NCBI GenBank assembly: GCA_947495075.1
Contig: CANLXH010000001.1
Location: 1,302,001 to 1,366,000, forward strand
Direction: 5' to 3'
Length of the DNA: 64,000 nt
Source of the DNA: an uncultured Croceitalea sp.
Lineage (GTDB): Bacteria > Bacteroidota > Bacteroidia > Flavobacteriales > Flavobacteriaceae
The translations under genes and the position numbers were made by a program. Positions 54,832 to 62,514 of this stretch are shown one piece after another (within the stretch, counting starts at the first letter, position 1; every line of letters begins with the position of its first letter). The notes beneath the pieces are model-generated. The model had not been told where the DNA came from, did no database searches, and saw only the letters and a program-made list of their open reading frames with translations.

Positions 54832-56256
54832 ATGAAAAGAGTTATTCTTCTAGTTGCATTTCTTGCCACTATTAATGGATTTAGTCAAAAAATCGGCACC
54901 AATAAAAAAGCGATTATTGCCTCTGTAGAAAAGCATGAAGCAGAATTAATAAAAATCAGCGATTCTATTTGGGCTCTAGCAGAAACAGCTTTTAATGAAA
55001 GTGAATCTTCACGTATCCTTGCAGATTATGCAGAAAAGAACGGATTAACAGTAACACGTGGTGTTGCAGATATCCCAACTGCATTTACCGCCACCTATGG
55101 CTCAGGAAAGCCTGTAATTAGCATTCTCGGAGAGTTTGATGCCTTACCAGGTATCTCACAAAAAGCATCACCTGTAAAAGAACCGTTAAATGCTGGTGCA
55201 GCTGGTCACGGTTGTGGACATAATATGTTTGGAACTGCAAGTTTAGGAGCTGCTATTGCCGTGAAAGAATTAATGGAACAAGGTAAACTAAAAGGTACCG
55301 TTAAGTTTTTAGGTACACCTGCTGAAGAAAAATTCTTTGCTAAAGTTTGGATGGTAGAAGCTGGTTTATGGGATGATGTTGATGTAAATGTAAGTTGGCA
55401 TCCCGGGGCGAATATTGAAGCAGATGTTCAAAGTGGTCTATCCTTAATCGATTTTATTGTGGAATTTTACGGACAAGCAGCCCATGCTTCTGCTGATCCT
55501 TGGAATGGGCGTAGTGCCTCCGATGCCTTGGAGATATATACCACAGGGATAAACTATTACCGCGAACATATTCTACCCACTTCAAGAATACATTATCATA
55601 TACAAGATGGCGGACAAGTTGTGAATGTAGTTCCAGATTATTCCAAATTATGGGTGCGTGTTCGTGATCCAAAACGCAAAATAATGTTGCCCACCTATGA
55701 ACGTGTTAAGAAAATGGCAGAAGGTGCCGCAATTATGGCAAACGTGGATTATAAAATTTCTTTGGTTTCTGGTATTTATGAAACATTGGTCAATCGTTCT
55801 GGTGGGGAAATCATGCAGAAAAATATAGAATTGCTTGGTCCAATCACTTATACAGAAGAAGAAACTACGTTTGGGAAAGCCATTCAAAAAGCTACTGGTA
55901 AAGAACAAGTTGGTATGGACAGTAAAATAAATCCACTTAAAGAAACAGAAAAGAACCCAGGCGGCGGTTCTACAGATGTAGGTGACGTAAGCTGGAATGT
56001 TCCTAATATTAACTTAAGCGTTACTGTAGCTCCAAAAGATACACCTTGGCATTCATGGGCTGTAGTGGCCTGCGGGGGTATGAGTATTGGTCATAAAGGA
56101 ATGGTATACGCTTCTAAAGCTATGGGCATGACTATGGTAGATTTGTTTCAAAATCCAAAACTTGTAGAAAAAGTTAAGGAAGAATTTAAGACCCGTAAAG
56201 GAGATGAGGTCTATGAAGCTATGATAGATGGTCCTCCTCCAATCGGAAAAGATTAA
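54832..56256 (+). CDS. Exported M20-family amidohydrolase (AbgB-like)
   Basis: 474 residues. Signal peptide (1-18). M20D features: GEFDALPGISQ (metal Asp), GHGCGHNMFGTASLGAA (metal His/Cys), GTPAEEKFFAK (catalytic Glu-Glu), SWHPG and a C-terminal PWHSW with the last His. The region FYGQAAHASADPWNGRSA is the dimerisation domain. Resembles AbgB, the p-aminobenzoyl-glutamate hydrolase subunit; an aminoacyl or N-acyl amide is a likely substrate. AbgA is not adjacent. Confidence 0.88.
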   Translation: MKRVILLVAFLATINGFSQKIGTNKKAIIASVEKHEAELIKISDSIWALAETAFNESESSRILADYAEKNGLTVTRGVADIPTAFTATYGSGKPVISILGEFDALPGISQKASPVKEPLNAGAAGHGCGHNMFGTASLGAAIAVKELMEQGKLKGTVKFLGTPAEEKFFAKVWMVEAGLWDDVDVNVSWHPGANIEADVQSGLSLIDFIVEFYGQAAHASADPWNGRSASDALEIYTTGINYYREHILPTSRIHYHIQDGGQVVNVVPDYSKLWVRVRDPKRKIMLPTYERVKKMAEGAAIMANVDYKISLVSGIYETLVNRSGGEIMQKNIELLGPITYTEEETTFGKAIQKATGKEQVGMDSKINPLKETEKNPGGGSTDVGDVSWNVPNINLSVTVAPKDTPWHSWAVVACGGMSIGHKGMVYASKAMGMTMVDLFQNPKLVEKVKEEFKTRKGDEVYEAMIDGPPPIGKD

Positions 56257-56270
56257 AACTAAAAATTGCT

Positions 56271-56438
56271 ATGTTCGGATTATTTAAAAAGAAAACAGAA
56301 GTTGAAAAATTACAAGAAAAGTATAAAAAGCTGATGGAAGAAGCTTTTGACCTTTCTAAAATAAATCGAAGTGAAGGCGATAGTAAATACGCTGAAGCTG
56401 ATAAAATCCAAAAACAGATTGAAGAACTTACAAAATAG
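56271..56438 (+). CDS. Lacal_2735 family small protein
   Basis: 55 residues: MFGLFKKKTEVEKLQEKYKK then LMEEAFDLSKINRSEGDSKY and AEADKIQKQIEEL. This charged helical protein matches, from memory, the small flavobacterial Lacal_2735 family. Function unknown. 14 bases after the amidohydrolase stop, and it overlaps the likely TTG start of the following VOC gene. Confidence 0.85.
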   Translation: MFGLFKKKTEVEKLQEKYKKLMEEAFDLSKINRSEGDSKYAEADKIQKQIEELTK

Positions 56439-57321
56439 TAGAAATTACTTAGCACTAACATTGTTTTTATATGTGGCGACGATTACTATTAACGCCCAAG
56501 AAAACACTAAACTTATAGGTTTTACTAATTTAATTGGTAAAACTTGGAAAGCTGAAGGTGCTTGGAATGATGGCTCAAAATTTAAACAAGAAATTAAATT
56601 TAAATATGATTTAGACAGCACCATAGTAATCGCCAATTCTAAAGGTTTTATTAATCCAGAGCAAACTAAATACGGTAATAGAAACCACGGGATTCGAAAG
56701 TATGATGCTACAGGGAAAATCTTGTTTTGGGAATTTGATGTTTTTGGAGGTGCAACTACTGGTATTGTTACAATAGATGGTAAAAACATCTTCTATGAGT
56801 ATGAATATGGGGATTCTAAAGTAACAGACCTTTGGGAATATGTTGATAAAAGCACCTATAACTTTAAGGTAGGGATTTACAGTAATGGAAAATGGGAACA
56901 AACTTATCTAGAAACCCAATTTAAAGCTCTTGAAGGTTTTGATTTTTATTTTGACCATGAATCGTTGGTAGTTACCAAGTTGATAGAAACTGGAGATTTT
57001 TACCGTGATGTTTTAAAGCTAAAAGAAATACCACACCCAGATAAAGCACAAGGTTTTAGATGGTTTCAAGTAAGAGGTAATTCTCAATTACACCTGATTA
57101 AAAAAAATGTGATTGAGTTTAGCAAGGATAAAAGCATCCATTTGTGTTTATCTACACAGAACTTAGAAGGTGTTATAGAACACCTTATGGCTAATAATAT
57201 AGATTTTTATAACTGGCCAGGTAAAAAAGGTTCTGTAACTGATAGAAGCGATGGCGTAAAACAAATCTACATTAAAGACCCAGATGGCTATTGGATAGAA
57301 ATTAATACCGCTAAACATTAA
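56419..57321 (+). CDS. Exported VOC (glyoxalase-fold) protein with N-terminal beta domain
   Basis: 300 residues if the TTG at 56419 is used, which gives a good signal peptide (MKNLQNSRNYLALTLFLYVATITINAQ region); no ATG fits and a GTG at 56371 puts 16 residues before it. N-terminal domain (about 30-165) is a lipocalin-like or DUF1579-like beta sheet. The C-terminal VOC domain (about 170-300) has FDHESLVVTKL, the metal-ligand positions LHLI, IHLCLST and YWIEIN, and KDPDGYW. Start overlaps the Lacal_2735 gene by 20 bases. Confidence 0.75.
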   Translation: MKNLQNSRNYLALTLFLYVATITINAQENTKLIGFTNLIGKTWKAEGAWNDGSKFKQEIKFKYDLDSTIVIANSKGFINPEQTKYGNRNHGIRKYDATGKILFWEFDVFGGATTGIVTIDGKNIFYEYEYGDSKVTDLWEYVDKSTYNFKVGIYSNGKWEQTYLETQFKALEGFDFYFDHESLVVTKLIETGDFYRDVLKLKEIPHPDKAQGFRWFQVRGNSQLHLIKKNVIEFSKDKSIHLCLSTQNLEGVIEHLMANNIDFYNWPGKKGSVTDRSDGVKQIYIKDPDGYWIEINTAKH

Positions 57322-57324
57322 AAC

Positions 57325-58326
57325 ATGAGCAGCTCCGTTATACAAACCTTTCCATTGGGTTTTCCTTGGCAAACCCAAGACCCCTTTTTGTTTTGCGTAT
57401 ATCATTTAGACCATTACCCTAAAGGAAATGGAGAAATGGGTCCTAACCCAAAATTGCTTGAAGGTAGAAACATAGGAAACGATTTTATTATAAAAGACGG
57501 TTGGCGAATGTATCACGGTTCTACTATTCCAGGGTTTCCGTATCATCCGCATCGTGGCTTTGAAACCATAACTATTGTAAACAAAGGCTATTGCGACCAT
57601 TCAGATTCCTTAGGAGCTGCAGGGCGTTTTGGTAATGGTGATGTACAATGGATGACTGCTGGGCGTGGCGTTCAACACTCAGAAATGTTTCCACTGTTAA
57701 ACGATAATGAAGATAACCCTTTAGAGCTGTTTCAAATATGGTTAAACCTACCTAAAATAGATAAATTTGTAGACCCTCATTTTAAAATGCTTTGGCACGA
57801 GGATATTCCGGTTATAAAAGAAGAAAATGCCATTGTAAAAGTAATTGCAGGTAATTATAAAGGTACCATAGCTAATGACCCTGCTCCAAACTCTTGGGCA
57901 GCAAATACTAGTAATGAAGTCGCTGTGTGGAATATTCATGTGAATGCTGAAACCGAATTTACCTTACCAAAAGCTACTACGGAAATATCTAGAACACTGT
58001 ATTTTTATGAAGGTGATACTATTGAAATCGAAGAAAAAAAAATAATCCCAAATTTTGGAATTGTTCTGGATGCTAGCCAAGAAACAACTATTAAAATTGG
58101 CACAAAACAAGCACACTTTTTACTATTACAAGGAAAGCCAATTGCAGAACCTGTGGCTAAATATGGACCCTTTGTGATGAATACAGATAGCGAAATTCAA
58201 CAAGCTATGGAAGAATACCGTACTACACAATTTGGGGGTTGGCCTTGGCCCTACCCAGATAATGTACACGAAAAAGAAAAAGGACGGTTTGCAAAATACC
58301 CAGATGGAAATCTAATTGAGAAATAA
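57325..58326 (+). CDS. Pirin family cupin protein
   Basis: 333 residues. N-terminal cupin with PYHPHRGFETITIV (metal His pair), then GAAGRFGNGDVQWMTAGRGVQHSEM with further metal ligands, and a degenerate C-terminal cupin. Pirins bind iron; some are quercetinases or redox regulators. Three bases after the VOC gene, so probably cotranscribed. It is the last housekeeping-type gene before the accessory array. Confidence 0.88.
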   Translation: MSSSVIQTFPLGFPWQTQDPFLFCVYHLDHYPKGNGEMGPNPKLLEGRNIGNDFIIKDGWRMYHGSTIPGFPYHPHRGFETITIVNKGYCDHSDSLGAAGRFGNGDVQWMTAGRGVQHSEMFPLLNDNEDNPLELFQIWLNLPKIDKFVDPHFKMLWHEDIPVIKEENAIVKVIAGNYKGTIANDPAPNSWAANTSNEVAVWNIHVNAETEFTLPKATTEISRTLYFYEGDTIEIEEKKIIPNFGIVLDASQETTIKIGTKQAHFLLLQGKPIAEPVAKYGPFVMNTDSEIQQAMEEYRTTQFGGWPWPYPDNVHEKEKGRFAKYPDGNLIEK

Positions 58327-58518
58327 CAGGTATTTTGTATAACACTTATATGCAAAACATATAACGTTTATTTACGCATATTAAAATTAATATACGAAAT
58401 ACATATACCCTTGTTTTTTACTAGCTCCTTATTTATAGGGAAAATTAAATATTTGGTATCTTGTTAAAATCACCATAAATACAGACTTATTTATGTGTTG
58501 CGTTTAATATCGAATCGA

Positions 58519-59214
58519 ATGAAAACTAATCTTATCCTTATAATATTTCTTATGATTTCTTTTAAAATGTTTTCTCAAAAAAAGTGCAGTGAAGAAATTC
58601 AATCGGCTATAGAAAGTGATGATTTGGAATTGGTAAAAAAAATGGTCAAAAGGGGAGAGAATATTAATTGTATTGGAGAATGGAAACAAACATTGTTAAT
58701 GAAAGCAATACAAAGCGGAAAAGAAAAAATTGCTCTTTATTTAATAGGTCAAAATGTCGAAATCAATAAAGTAGATGAAGATAACAGTAGTGCTTTTTTC
58801 AAAACCAGTTTTTATGGACTTACTAATATAGCAAAGGTTCTAATTGATAAAGGAACTGATGTAAATCAAAGAGGTTATAGAAAAATGACAACATTAATGA
58901 TGGCGTCAAATCGGAATCAACTTAATTTAGTGAAACTTCTAGTTGAAAATGGAGCGAAAATAAATTTACAATGTAATAGTGGATATACTGCTTTAACTTA
59001 TACAACAAGTCCAAAAGTTTTAACCTATTTACTCTCAAAAAATGCTGACCTTAATCTGAGAAACTTCCAAGAATTAAATACAATTGAACAATTCAAAGCA
59101 AATCTTGAAGATATCAAAGATTATGGAACAAAAGAAACCATAGAAAACCATAAAGAGATAATTGAAATACTTGAAAAGAAAAATAATAAACACAACAAGA
59201 TGTCTAAATCATAA
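58519..59214 (+). CDS. Exported ankyrin-repeat protein
   Basis: 231 residues from ATG 58519 (a GTG at 58495 is in frame but would bury the signal peptide). Signal peptide (about 1-20, ending MFSQ), then about five ankyrin repeats, for example YGLTNIAKVLIDKGTDVNQRG and NLVKLLVENGAKINLQC. A charged tail ends in KKNNKHNKMSKS. Protein-protein interaction in the periplasm is inferred. It lies alone, before the first of the repeated spacers. Confidence 0.82.
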   Translation: MKTNLILIIFLMISFKMFSQKKCSEEIQSAIESDDLELVKKMVKRGENINCIGEWKQTLLMKAIQSGKEKIALYLIGQNVEINKVDEDNSSAFFKTSFYGLTNIAKVLIDKGTDVNQRGYRKMTTLMMASNRNQLNLVKLLVENGAKINLQCNSGYTALTYTTSPKVLTYLLSKNADLNLRNFQELNTIEQFKANLEDIKDYGTKETIENHKEIIEILEKKNNKHNKMSKS

Positions 59215-59254
59215 TGGCTTCGCCACGCCGAAATCATAGCCGAGAACGTTAGAG

Positions 59255-59411
59255 CAAATTGCTAAGTACATTATTACTACAAACAGCTCTCAGCTGTCAG
59301 CTCAAGTGGCTAACGTGCAATAACATAAGCTAAAACTCAATTTGGCCCAATAATTTATACTCCCAATAACGCAAAATCCAACAAGGAAACGTCCGTTATC
59401 GCGGACTCCTT
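59255..59411 (+). repeat. 157-bp direct repeat, copy 1
   Basis: Aligns without gaps to 62231-62387 with about 10 mismatches (about 94 percent identity, counted by eye). Contains an outer inverted pair CAAATTG (59255-59261)/CAATTTG (59338-59344), an inner hairpin ACAGCT-CTC-AGCTGT and a terminal hairpin around GTCCG...CGGAC with flanking AAGGA/TCCTT. Confidence 0.92.
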
Positions 59412-59415
59412 GGTG

Positions 59416-59487
59416 AACAATGACATGTGATAACACGGAAACCCGATTCACATATCATTGTTGATAGGATTTTACTATATTTCCGTA
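59416..59487. repeat. Covarying hairpin plus conserved 22-bp block, spacer 1
   Basis: AACAATGACATGTGA (59416-59430) pairs with 59448-59462 with a single C.A mismatch that is G.T on the bottom strand. The block 59466-59487 follows, identical at 20 of 22 positions to 62441-62462. In spacer 2 the hairpin arms have another sequence (AACTATTG/CAATAGTT) at the same place. Confidence 0.75.
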
Positions 59488-59503
59488 GAAATCATCGAAC
59501 TGC

Positions 59504-59519
59504 GTTTAGCAGGTCGTTA
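59504..59519. repeat. Left 16-bp inverted repeat of the regulator-hydrolase cassette
   Basis: GTTTAGCAGGTCGTTA; its exact complement is at 62215-62230. The pair brackets the 2.7-kb segment with the AraC regulator and serine hydrolase. The continuation to 59524 makes a local GCAGGT/ACCTGC hairpin. Confidence 0.85.
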
Positions 59520-59571
59520 CCTGCAAGCTGAAAAAACCAAATACTCTAAAAAAATGAACAAAAAATACTAA

Positions 59572-60726
59572 ATGGATAAATTTAACTTACTAATTACTGT
59601 AGCAGTAATAATAATAATATTCATTTCATTATTTCTATCTTTATTTTTGTTTACTGTCAAAACAGAACATAAACTAAGTAATCGTCTTTTTGCTTTCTTT
59701 TTAGTTTTTACTGCAATTGATATTAGTGGAATTTTATTTAACTTTTTAAATGATAATCCTTCAAATATTGGAATGTTTAGAAACTCAATATCTTTCTTAC
59801 AACCTCCAACCTTATATTTATATGTCTTGTCCGTCTGCTATTCCGATTTTAAACTAAAATCAATACATTTATTACATATTACTCCCTTTCTAATAGCAAA
59901 TTTAATCTTACTGTCACGTTTCTATTCAGTAAGCCTATCTTCAAAAATTGATTTTCTCGAAAATAACAGTAATATGCTGGAAATACAGTTTATTCATATT
60001 TTCTTACATATTCAAATCGTTGCATACATCATTGTAGTTTTTATTATTTTAAGGAAAGCTAAAAAATTATATCTTGAAAATTATGCAGGAGCAAGTATGG
60101 AATCAATCAATTGGTTGTTTCAATTCATAATAGCAATATCATTATTTTACTTTTTTGCATTTATAAAAAACATCTTCAAATTCACTGATTATTCTAACAT
60201 TTTGGAATGGTTAAAAATTGGACTTTTCGTATTTGAATTGTTCATCATTAGTTGGTATTTATTTAAAGCATTAAATAACCCAAGCTTATTTAGAAATATT
60301 GATTCAAAATTAAAACTTGTAAAGGCAATTATACTTGATAAAAAGAGCGAAAATTTAGCTGTAAATGAAAACATCTATACTAAAGAATTATTACAATTAA
60401 AGAGTTATATGATTGAAAAAAAGCCGTTTCTTAACCCTTCTCTAACAATTCAAGATATTTCTAATGATATTGAAATTCCAACTCGGGAATTATCACTTTT
60501 AATAAATCATAAGTTAGGACAGCATTTCTTTGACTTTATAAACATATATCGTATTGAAAATGCGATGGAAATTTTAAAAGATACAACAAGAACTAAAGTA
60601 ACAATTCTTGAAATTTTGTATGAAGTTGGTTTTAATTCAAAATCTTCTTTCAATGCAGCTTTTAAAAAACATGCAGGTATCACACCTACCAAATACCGCA
60701 AACAACTAAAAAACAATACTTTGTAA
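59572..60726 (+). CDS. Membrane-anchored AraC-family transcription regulator
   Basis: 384 residues. About seven membrane helices in the first 230 residues, then a cytoplasmic AraC-type double helix-turn-helix (about 280-384) with LTIQDISNDIEIPTRELSLLINHKLGQHFFDFINIYRIENAMEIL and a closing GFNSKSSFNAAFKKHAGITPTKYRK. This layout of a 7TM-like sensor fused to an AraC domain is frequent in Bacteroidota. It probably controls the serine hydrolase just downstream, through the repeats at 60728-60759. Confidence 0.88.
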   Translation: MDKFNLLITVAVIIIIFISLFLSLFLFTVKTEHKLSNRLFAFFLVFTAIDISGILFNFLNDNPSNIGMFRNSISFLQPPTLYLYVLSVCYSDFKLKSIHLLHITPFLIANLILLSRFYSVSLSSKIDFLENNSNMLEIQFIHIFLHIQIVAYIIVVFIILRKAKKLYLENYAGASMESINWLFQFIIAISLFYFFAFIKNIFKFTDYSNILEWLKIGLFVFELFIISWYLFKALNNPSLFRNIDSKLKLVKAIILDKKSENLAVNENIYTKELLQLKSYMIEKKPFLNPSLTIQDISNDIEIPTRELSLLINHKLGQHFFDFINIYRIENAMEILKDTTRTKVTILEILYEVGFNSKSSFNAAFKKHAGITPTKYRKQLKNNTL

Positions 60727-60727
60727 G

Positions 60728-60792
60728 AAGTCGTACTTTTTTCATGAAAAAAGTCGCACCCTTTTTACAATAAAATGCGTGCGACTTTTTTT
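60728..60792 (+). promoter_or_regulatory. Operator-like direct repeats overlapping a terminator hairpin
   Basis: AAGTCGTAC (60728-60736) and AAGTCGCAC (60751-60759) are direct repeats 23 bp apart, a geometry usual for AraC-type operators. The second is also the left arm of a 13-bp terminator stem (60747-60759/60779-60791) followed by T residues. An 18-bp palindrome (60736-60753, CTTTTTTCA and complement) overlaps both and could compete with the terminator. Confidence 0.6.
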
Positions 60793-60863
60793 AATCGGTC
60801 GCTTAGAGCTAATTTCTCCCACATATTTGTATCGAAATAATTATTAACTTAAAATACGATACA

Positions 60864-61925
60864 ATGAAAAATTCACTAAAACTTTTAACAGTACTATTAT
60901 TAATAAGCAACTTTAATTTTGGACAAGACATTTCTCAAAAGATTGACTCTATAATAAAAAGCACCTATGAAAACAATCCAAATATTGGAATTAGTGTTGG
61001 TTTTATCAATAATAATGAAGAATTCTATACAGCATATGGTAAATTAAATAAAGAAAGTCAAATTGACATCAATAAGAATACCATCTTTGAATTAGGGTCT
61101 ATTACTAAAGTTTTAACTTCAAATTTAATCGCTCAAGCAGTAATTGAAAATAAATTGAACCTAAACGATTTTATTGATGACTACCTTCCTAAACAATATG
61201 TATTAAATAAAAATCTGATGCATAAAATTAAAATATCAGATCTAGCTTCTCATCAATCTGGTTTACCTGATTTAGATTTAAGAAAGCTAGTTAAATTGAA
61301 TCCACAACAATATGTTAGCACTGTCACTAAGAACACATTATCCATTATGATTAATAATTGCAGTGAGCTTACAGACTATGGAATATATCGTTATAACAAC
61401 TTAAGTTATGCGCTACTTGGGCAAATATTAGAAAATATATATAACAAAAGTTATGATGAAATTATTCATGAAAAAATAATTAACCCTTTACAACTATCCA
61501 ATACCTTAACTAAGAATTTTAATGTAAAACACATTACGACTGGTCACAATCCAAGAGGTGGGAATCAGGAACTCGTCAAATGGAATGATTTTATAGCGCC
61601 TGCAGGGTTAGTAAAATCTAATGCTTCAGATATGATTATATTTTTAAAAGCAGTCTTAAATCAAGAACATACAATAGCTAAAGCTGCTATGATTACTGAA
61701 AAAATATTTTATAAAGATGAAAATAGAGAAGTAGGACTAGGTACTTGGATGATAACTGATGAGAGTAATACAGTTTATATAAAACTTGGGAGTTCTCTAG
61801 GTCAATCTTCAATTATGTTTTATAATAGAGATAAAAATTGGGGTATAATTATACTTTTAGATCAAGGAAATTCAAAATTGAGAGAAAAATTATATAATGA
61901 TATTTATGAGACTGTCTTGAAATAA
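60864..61925 (+). CDS. Exported serine hydrolase of the beta-lactamase/AmpC-like family
   Basis: 353 residues. Signal peptide (1-20). Penicillin-binding-fold motifs: ELGSITKVLTS (SxxK, catalytic Ser about 77), RYNNLSYALLG (YxN-like, YNN) and a third motif at KLGSSLGQSS, where class C enzymes have KTG or HxG. Could be a D-aminopeptidase, esterase or peptidoglycan-acting enzyme; a true antibiotic-hydrolysing lactamase cannot be claimed from this. Together with the AraC gene it forms the cargo of one cassette. Confidence 0.87.
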   Translation: MKNSLKLLTVLLLISNFNFGQDISQKIDSIIKSTYENNPNIGISVGFINNNEEFYTAYGKLNKESQIDINKNTIFELGSITKVLTSNLIAQAVIENKLNLNDFIDDYLPKQYVLNKNLMHKIKISDLASHQSGLPDLDLRKLVKLNPQQYVSTVTKNTLSIMINNCSELTDYGIYRYNNLSYALLGQILENIYNKSYDEIIHEKIINPLQLSNTLTKNFNVKHITTGHNPRGGNQELVKWNDFIAPAGLVKSNASDMIIFLKAVLNQEHTIAKAAMITEKIFYKDENREVGLGTWMITDESNTVYIKLGSSLGQSSIMFYNRDKNWGIIILLDQGNSKLREKLYNDIYETVLK

Positions 61926-61964
61926 GTATTAAGTCTGAATTTAATAAAGCCAGCAGGTAGCAAC

Positions 61965-62134
61965 GTATAAAAAACATAGGGCATTTGTGCTAAATTCAAA
62001 GCCTATATTTATTTACAAAGTTCACTAAACATAAAATTTAGTGTTTAAGTAAAATATAAACTCAAAATATTTATATTTAGCTAAGTAATAAACCGAAACG
62101 AAAGTGATTATGAACTGCCCTACGTTTCTTATAC
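61965..62134. repeat. Long two-arm hairpin, spacer 2
   Basis: 61965-61983 (GTATAAAAAACATAGGGCA) against 62116-62134: 17 of 19 positions pair. The two failures, at arm positions 7 and 12, are A.C on top and G.T on the bottom strand. About 130 bases of AT-rich DNA with its own hairpin lie between the arms. Confidence 0.8.
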
Positions 62135-62145
62135 ATAACCATTGT

Positions 62146-62213
62146 AGCACATTCAGCTGAAGCTGATTTTTTTTGCTACGTGCTGCGCACTCCCGCCCAA
62201 AAAGAAATGTGCT
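62146..62213. repeat. Second hairpin, spacer 2
   Basis: AGCACATT and AATGTGCT are perfect complements. The loop contains TTTTTTGCTACGTGCTGCGCAC and CTCCCGCC, and a similar TTTTGTTGCGCTGCTCCCACAGCC is in the loop of the matching hairpin in spacer 3. Arms differ, loops resemble one another. Confidence 0.7.
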
Positions 62214-62214
62214 C

Positions 62215-62230
62215 TAACGACCTGCTAAAC
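62215..62230. repeat. Right 16-bp inverted repeat of the regulator-hydrolase cassette
   Basis: TAACGACCTGCTAAAC, exact complement of 59504-59519. It ends immediately before copy 2 of the 157-bp repeat. Confidence 0.85.
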
Positions 62231-62387
62231 CAAATTGCTAAGTACATTATTGCTACAAACAGCTCTCAGCTGTCCGCTCAAGCAGCTAACGTGCAATAAC
62301 AGAAGCTAAAACTCAATTTGGTCCAATAATTTATACTCCCAATAACGTAAAATCCAACAAGGGAACGTCCGCTAACGCGGACTCCTT
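62231..62387 (+). repeat. 157-bp direct repeat, copy 2
   Basis: Gap-free match to 59255-59411. In the terminal hairpin the arm reads GTCCGC...GCGGAC here and GTCCGT...GCGGAC in copy 1, so the change keeps a pair (C.G versus T.G). Confidence 0.92.
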
Positions 62388-62391
62388 AACG

Positions 62392-62462
62392 AACTATTGA
62401 GCCAATCTGTACAGATGGCGAATATCCCCACAATAGTTAGAGGATTTTGTTATATTTCCGTA
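62392..62462. repeat. Covarying hairpin plus conserved 22-bp block, spacer 2
   Basis: AACTATTG (62392-62399)/CAATAGTT (62431-62438) enclose a second hairpin (GCCAATCTGT ACAGATGGC, 62401-62419). The 22-bp block 62441-62462 lies 54 bases after the repeat, against 55 in spacer 1. Confidence 0.7.
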
Positions 62463-62514
62463 AAATTTGACGGACTCCTCATAGCGCGGCTTTAGGCACA
62501 ATAAAAACGACAAT

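Larger units (their letters stand above)
59215..59571. other. Spacer 1 of the accessory array (no gene)
   Basis: 357 bases without a gene. Order: a short GC-rich hairpin (GGCTTCGCC), GTTAGAGC (59248-59255), the 157-bp direct repeat copy 1 (59255-59411), a covarying hairpin (59416-59462), a 22-bp conserved block (59466-59487), a 16-bp terminal inverted repeat (59504-59519) and the regulator leader. It lacks the long two-arm hairpins seen at the left side of spacers 2 and 3. Confidence 0.7.
61926..62514. other. Spacer 2 of the accessory array (no gene)
   Basis: 589 bases without a gene. Order: GCAGGTA (61953-61959); long stem arm 61965-61983 pairing with 62116-62134; local hairpin CACTAAA/TTTAGTG (62023-62043); second stem AGCACATT (62146-62153)/AATGTGCT (62206-62213) with a loop rich in GCTACGTGCTGCGCAC; the 16-bp inverted repeat (62215-62230); the 157-bp repeat copy 2; a covarying hairpin (62392-62438); a conserved 22-bp block (62441-62462); TTAGGCACA (62492-62500) just before the next gene. 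Confidence 0.75.

Noticed and set aside
60864-61925. Antibiotic-resistance beta-lactamase
   Set aside because: Only the general SxxK/YxN fold is seen and the third motif is atypical; many esterases and peptidases share it.
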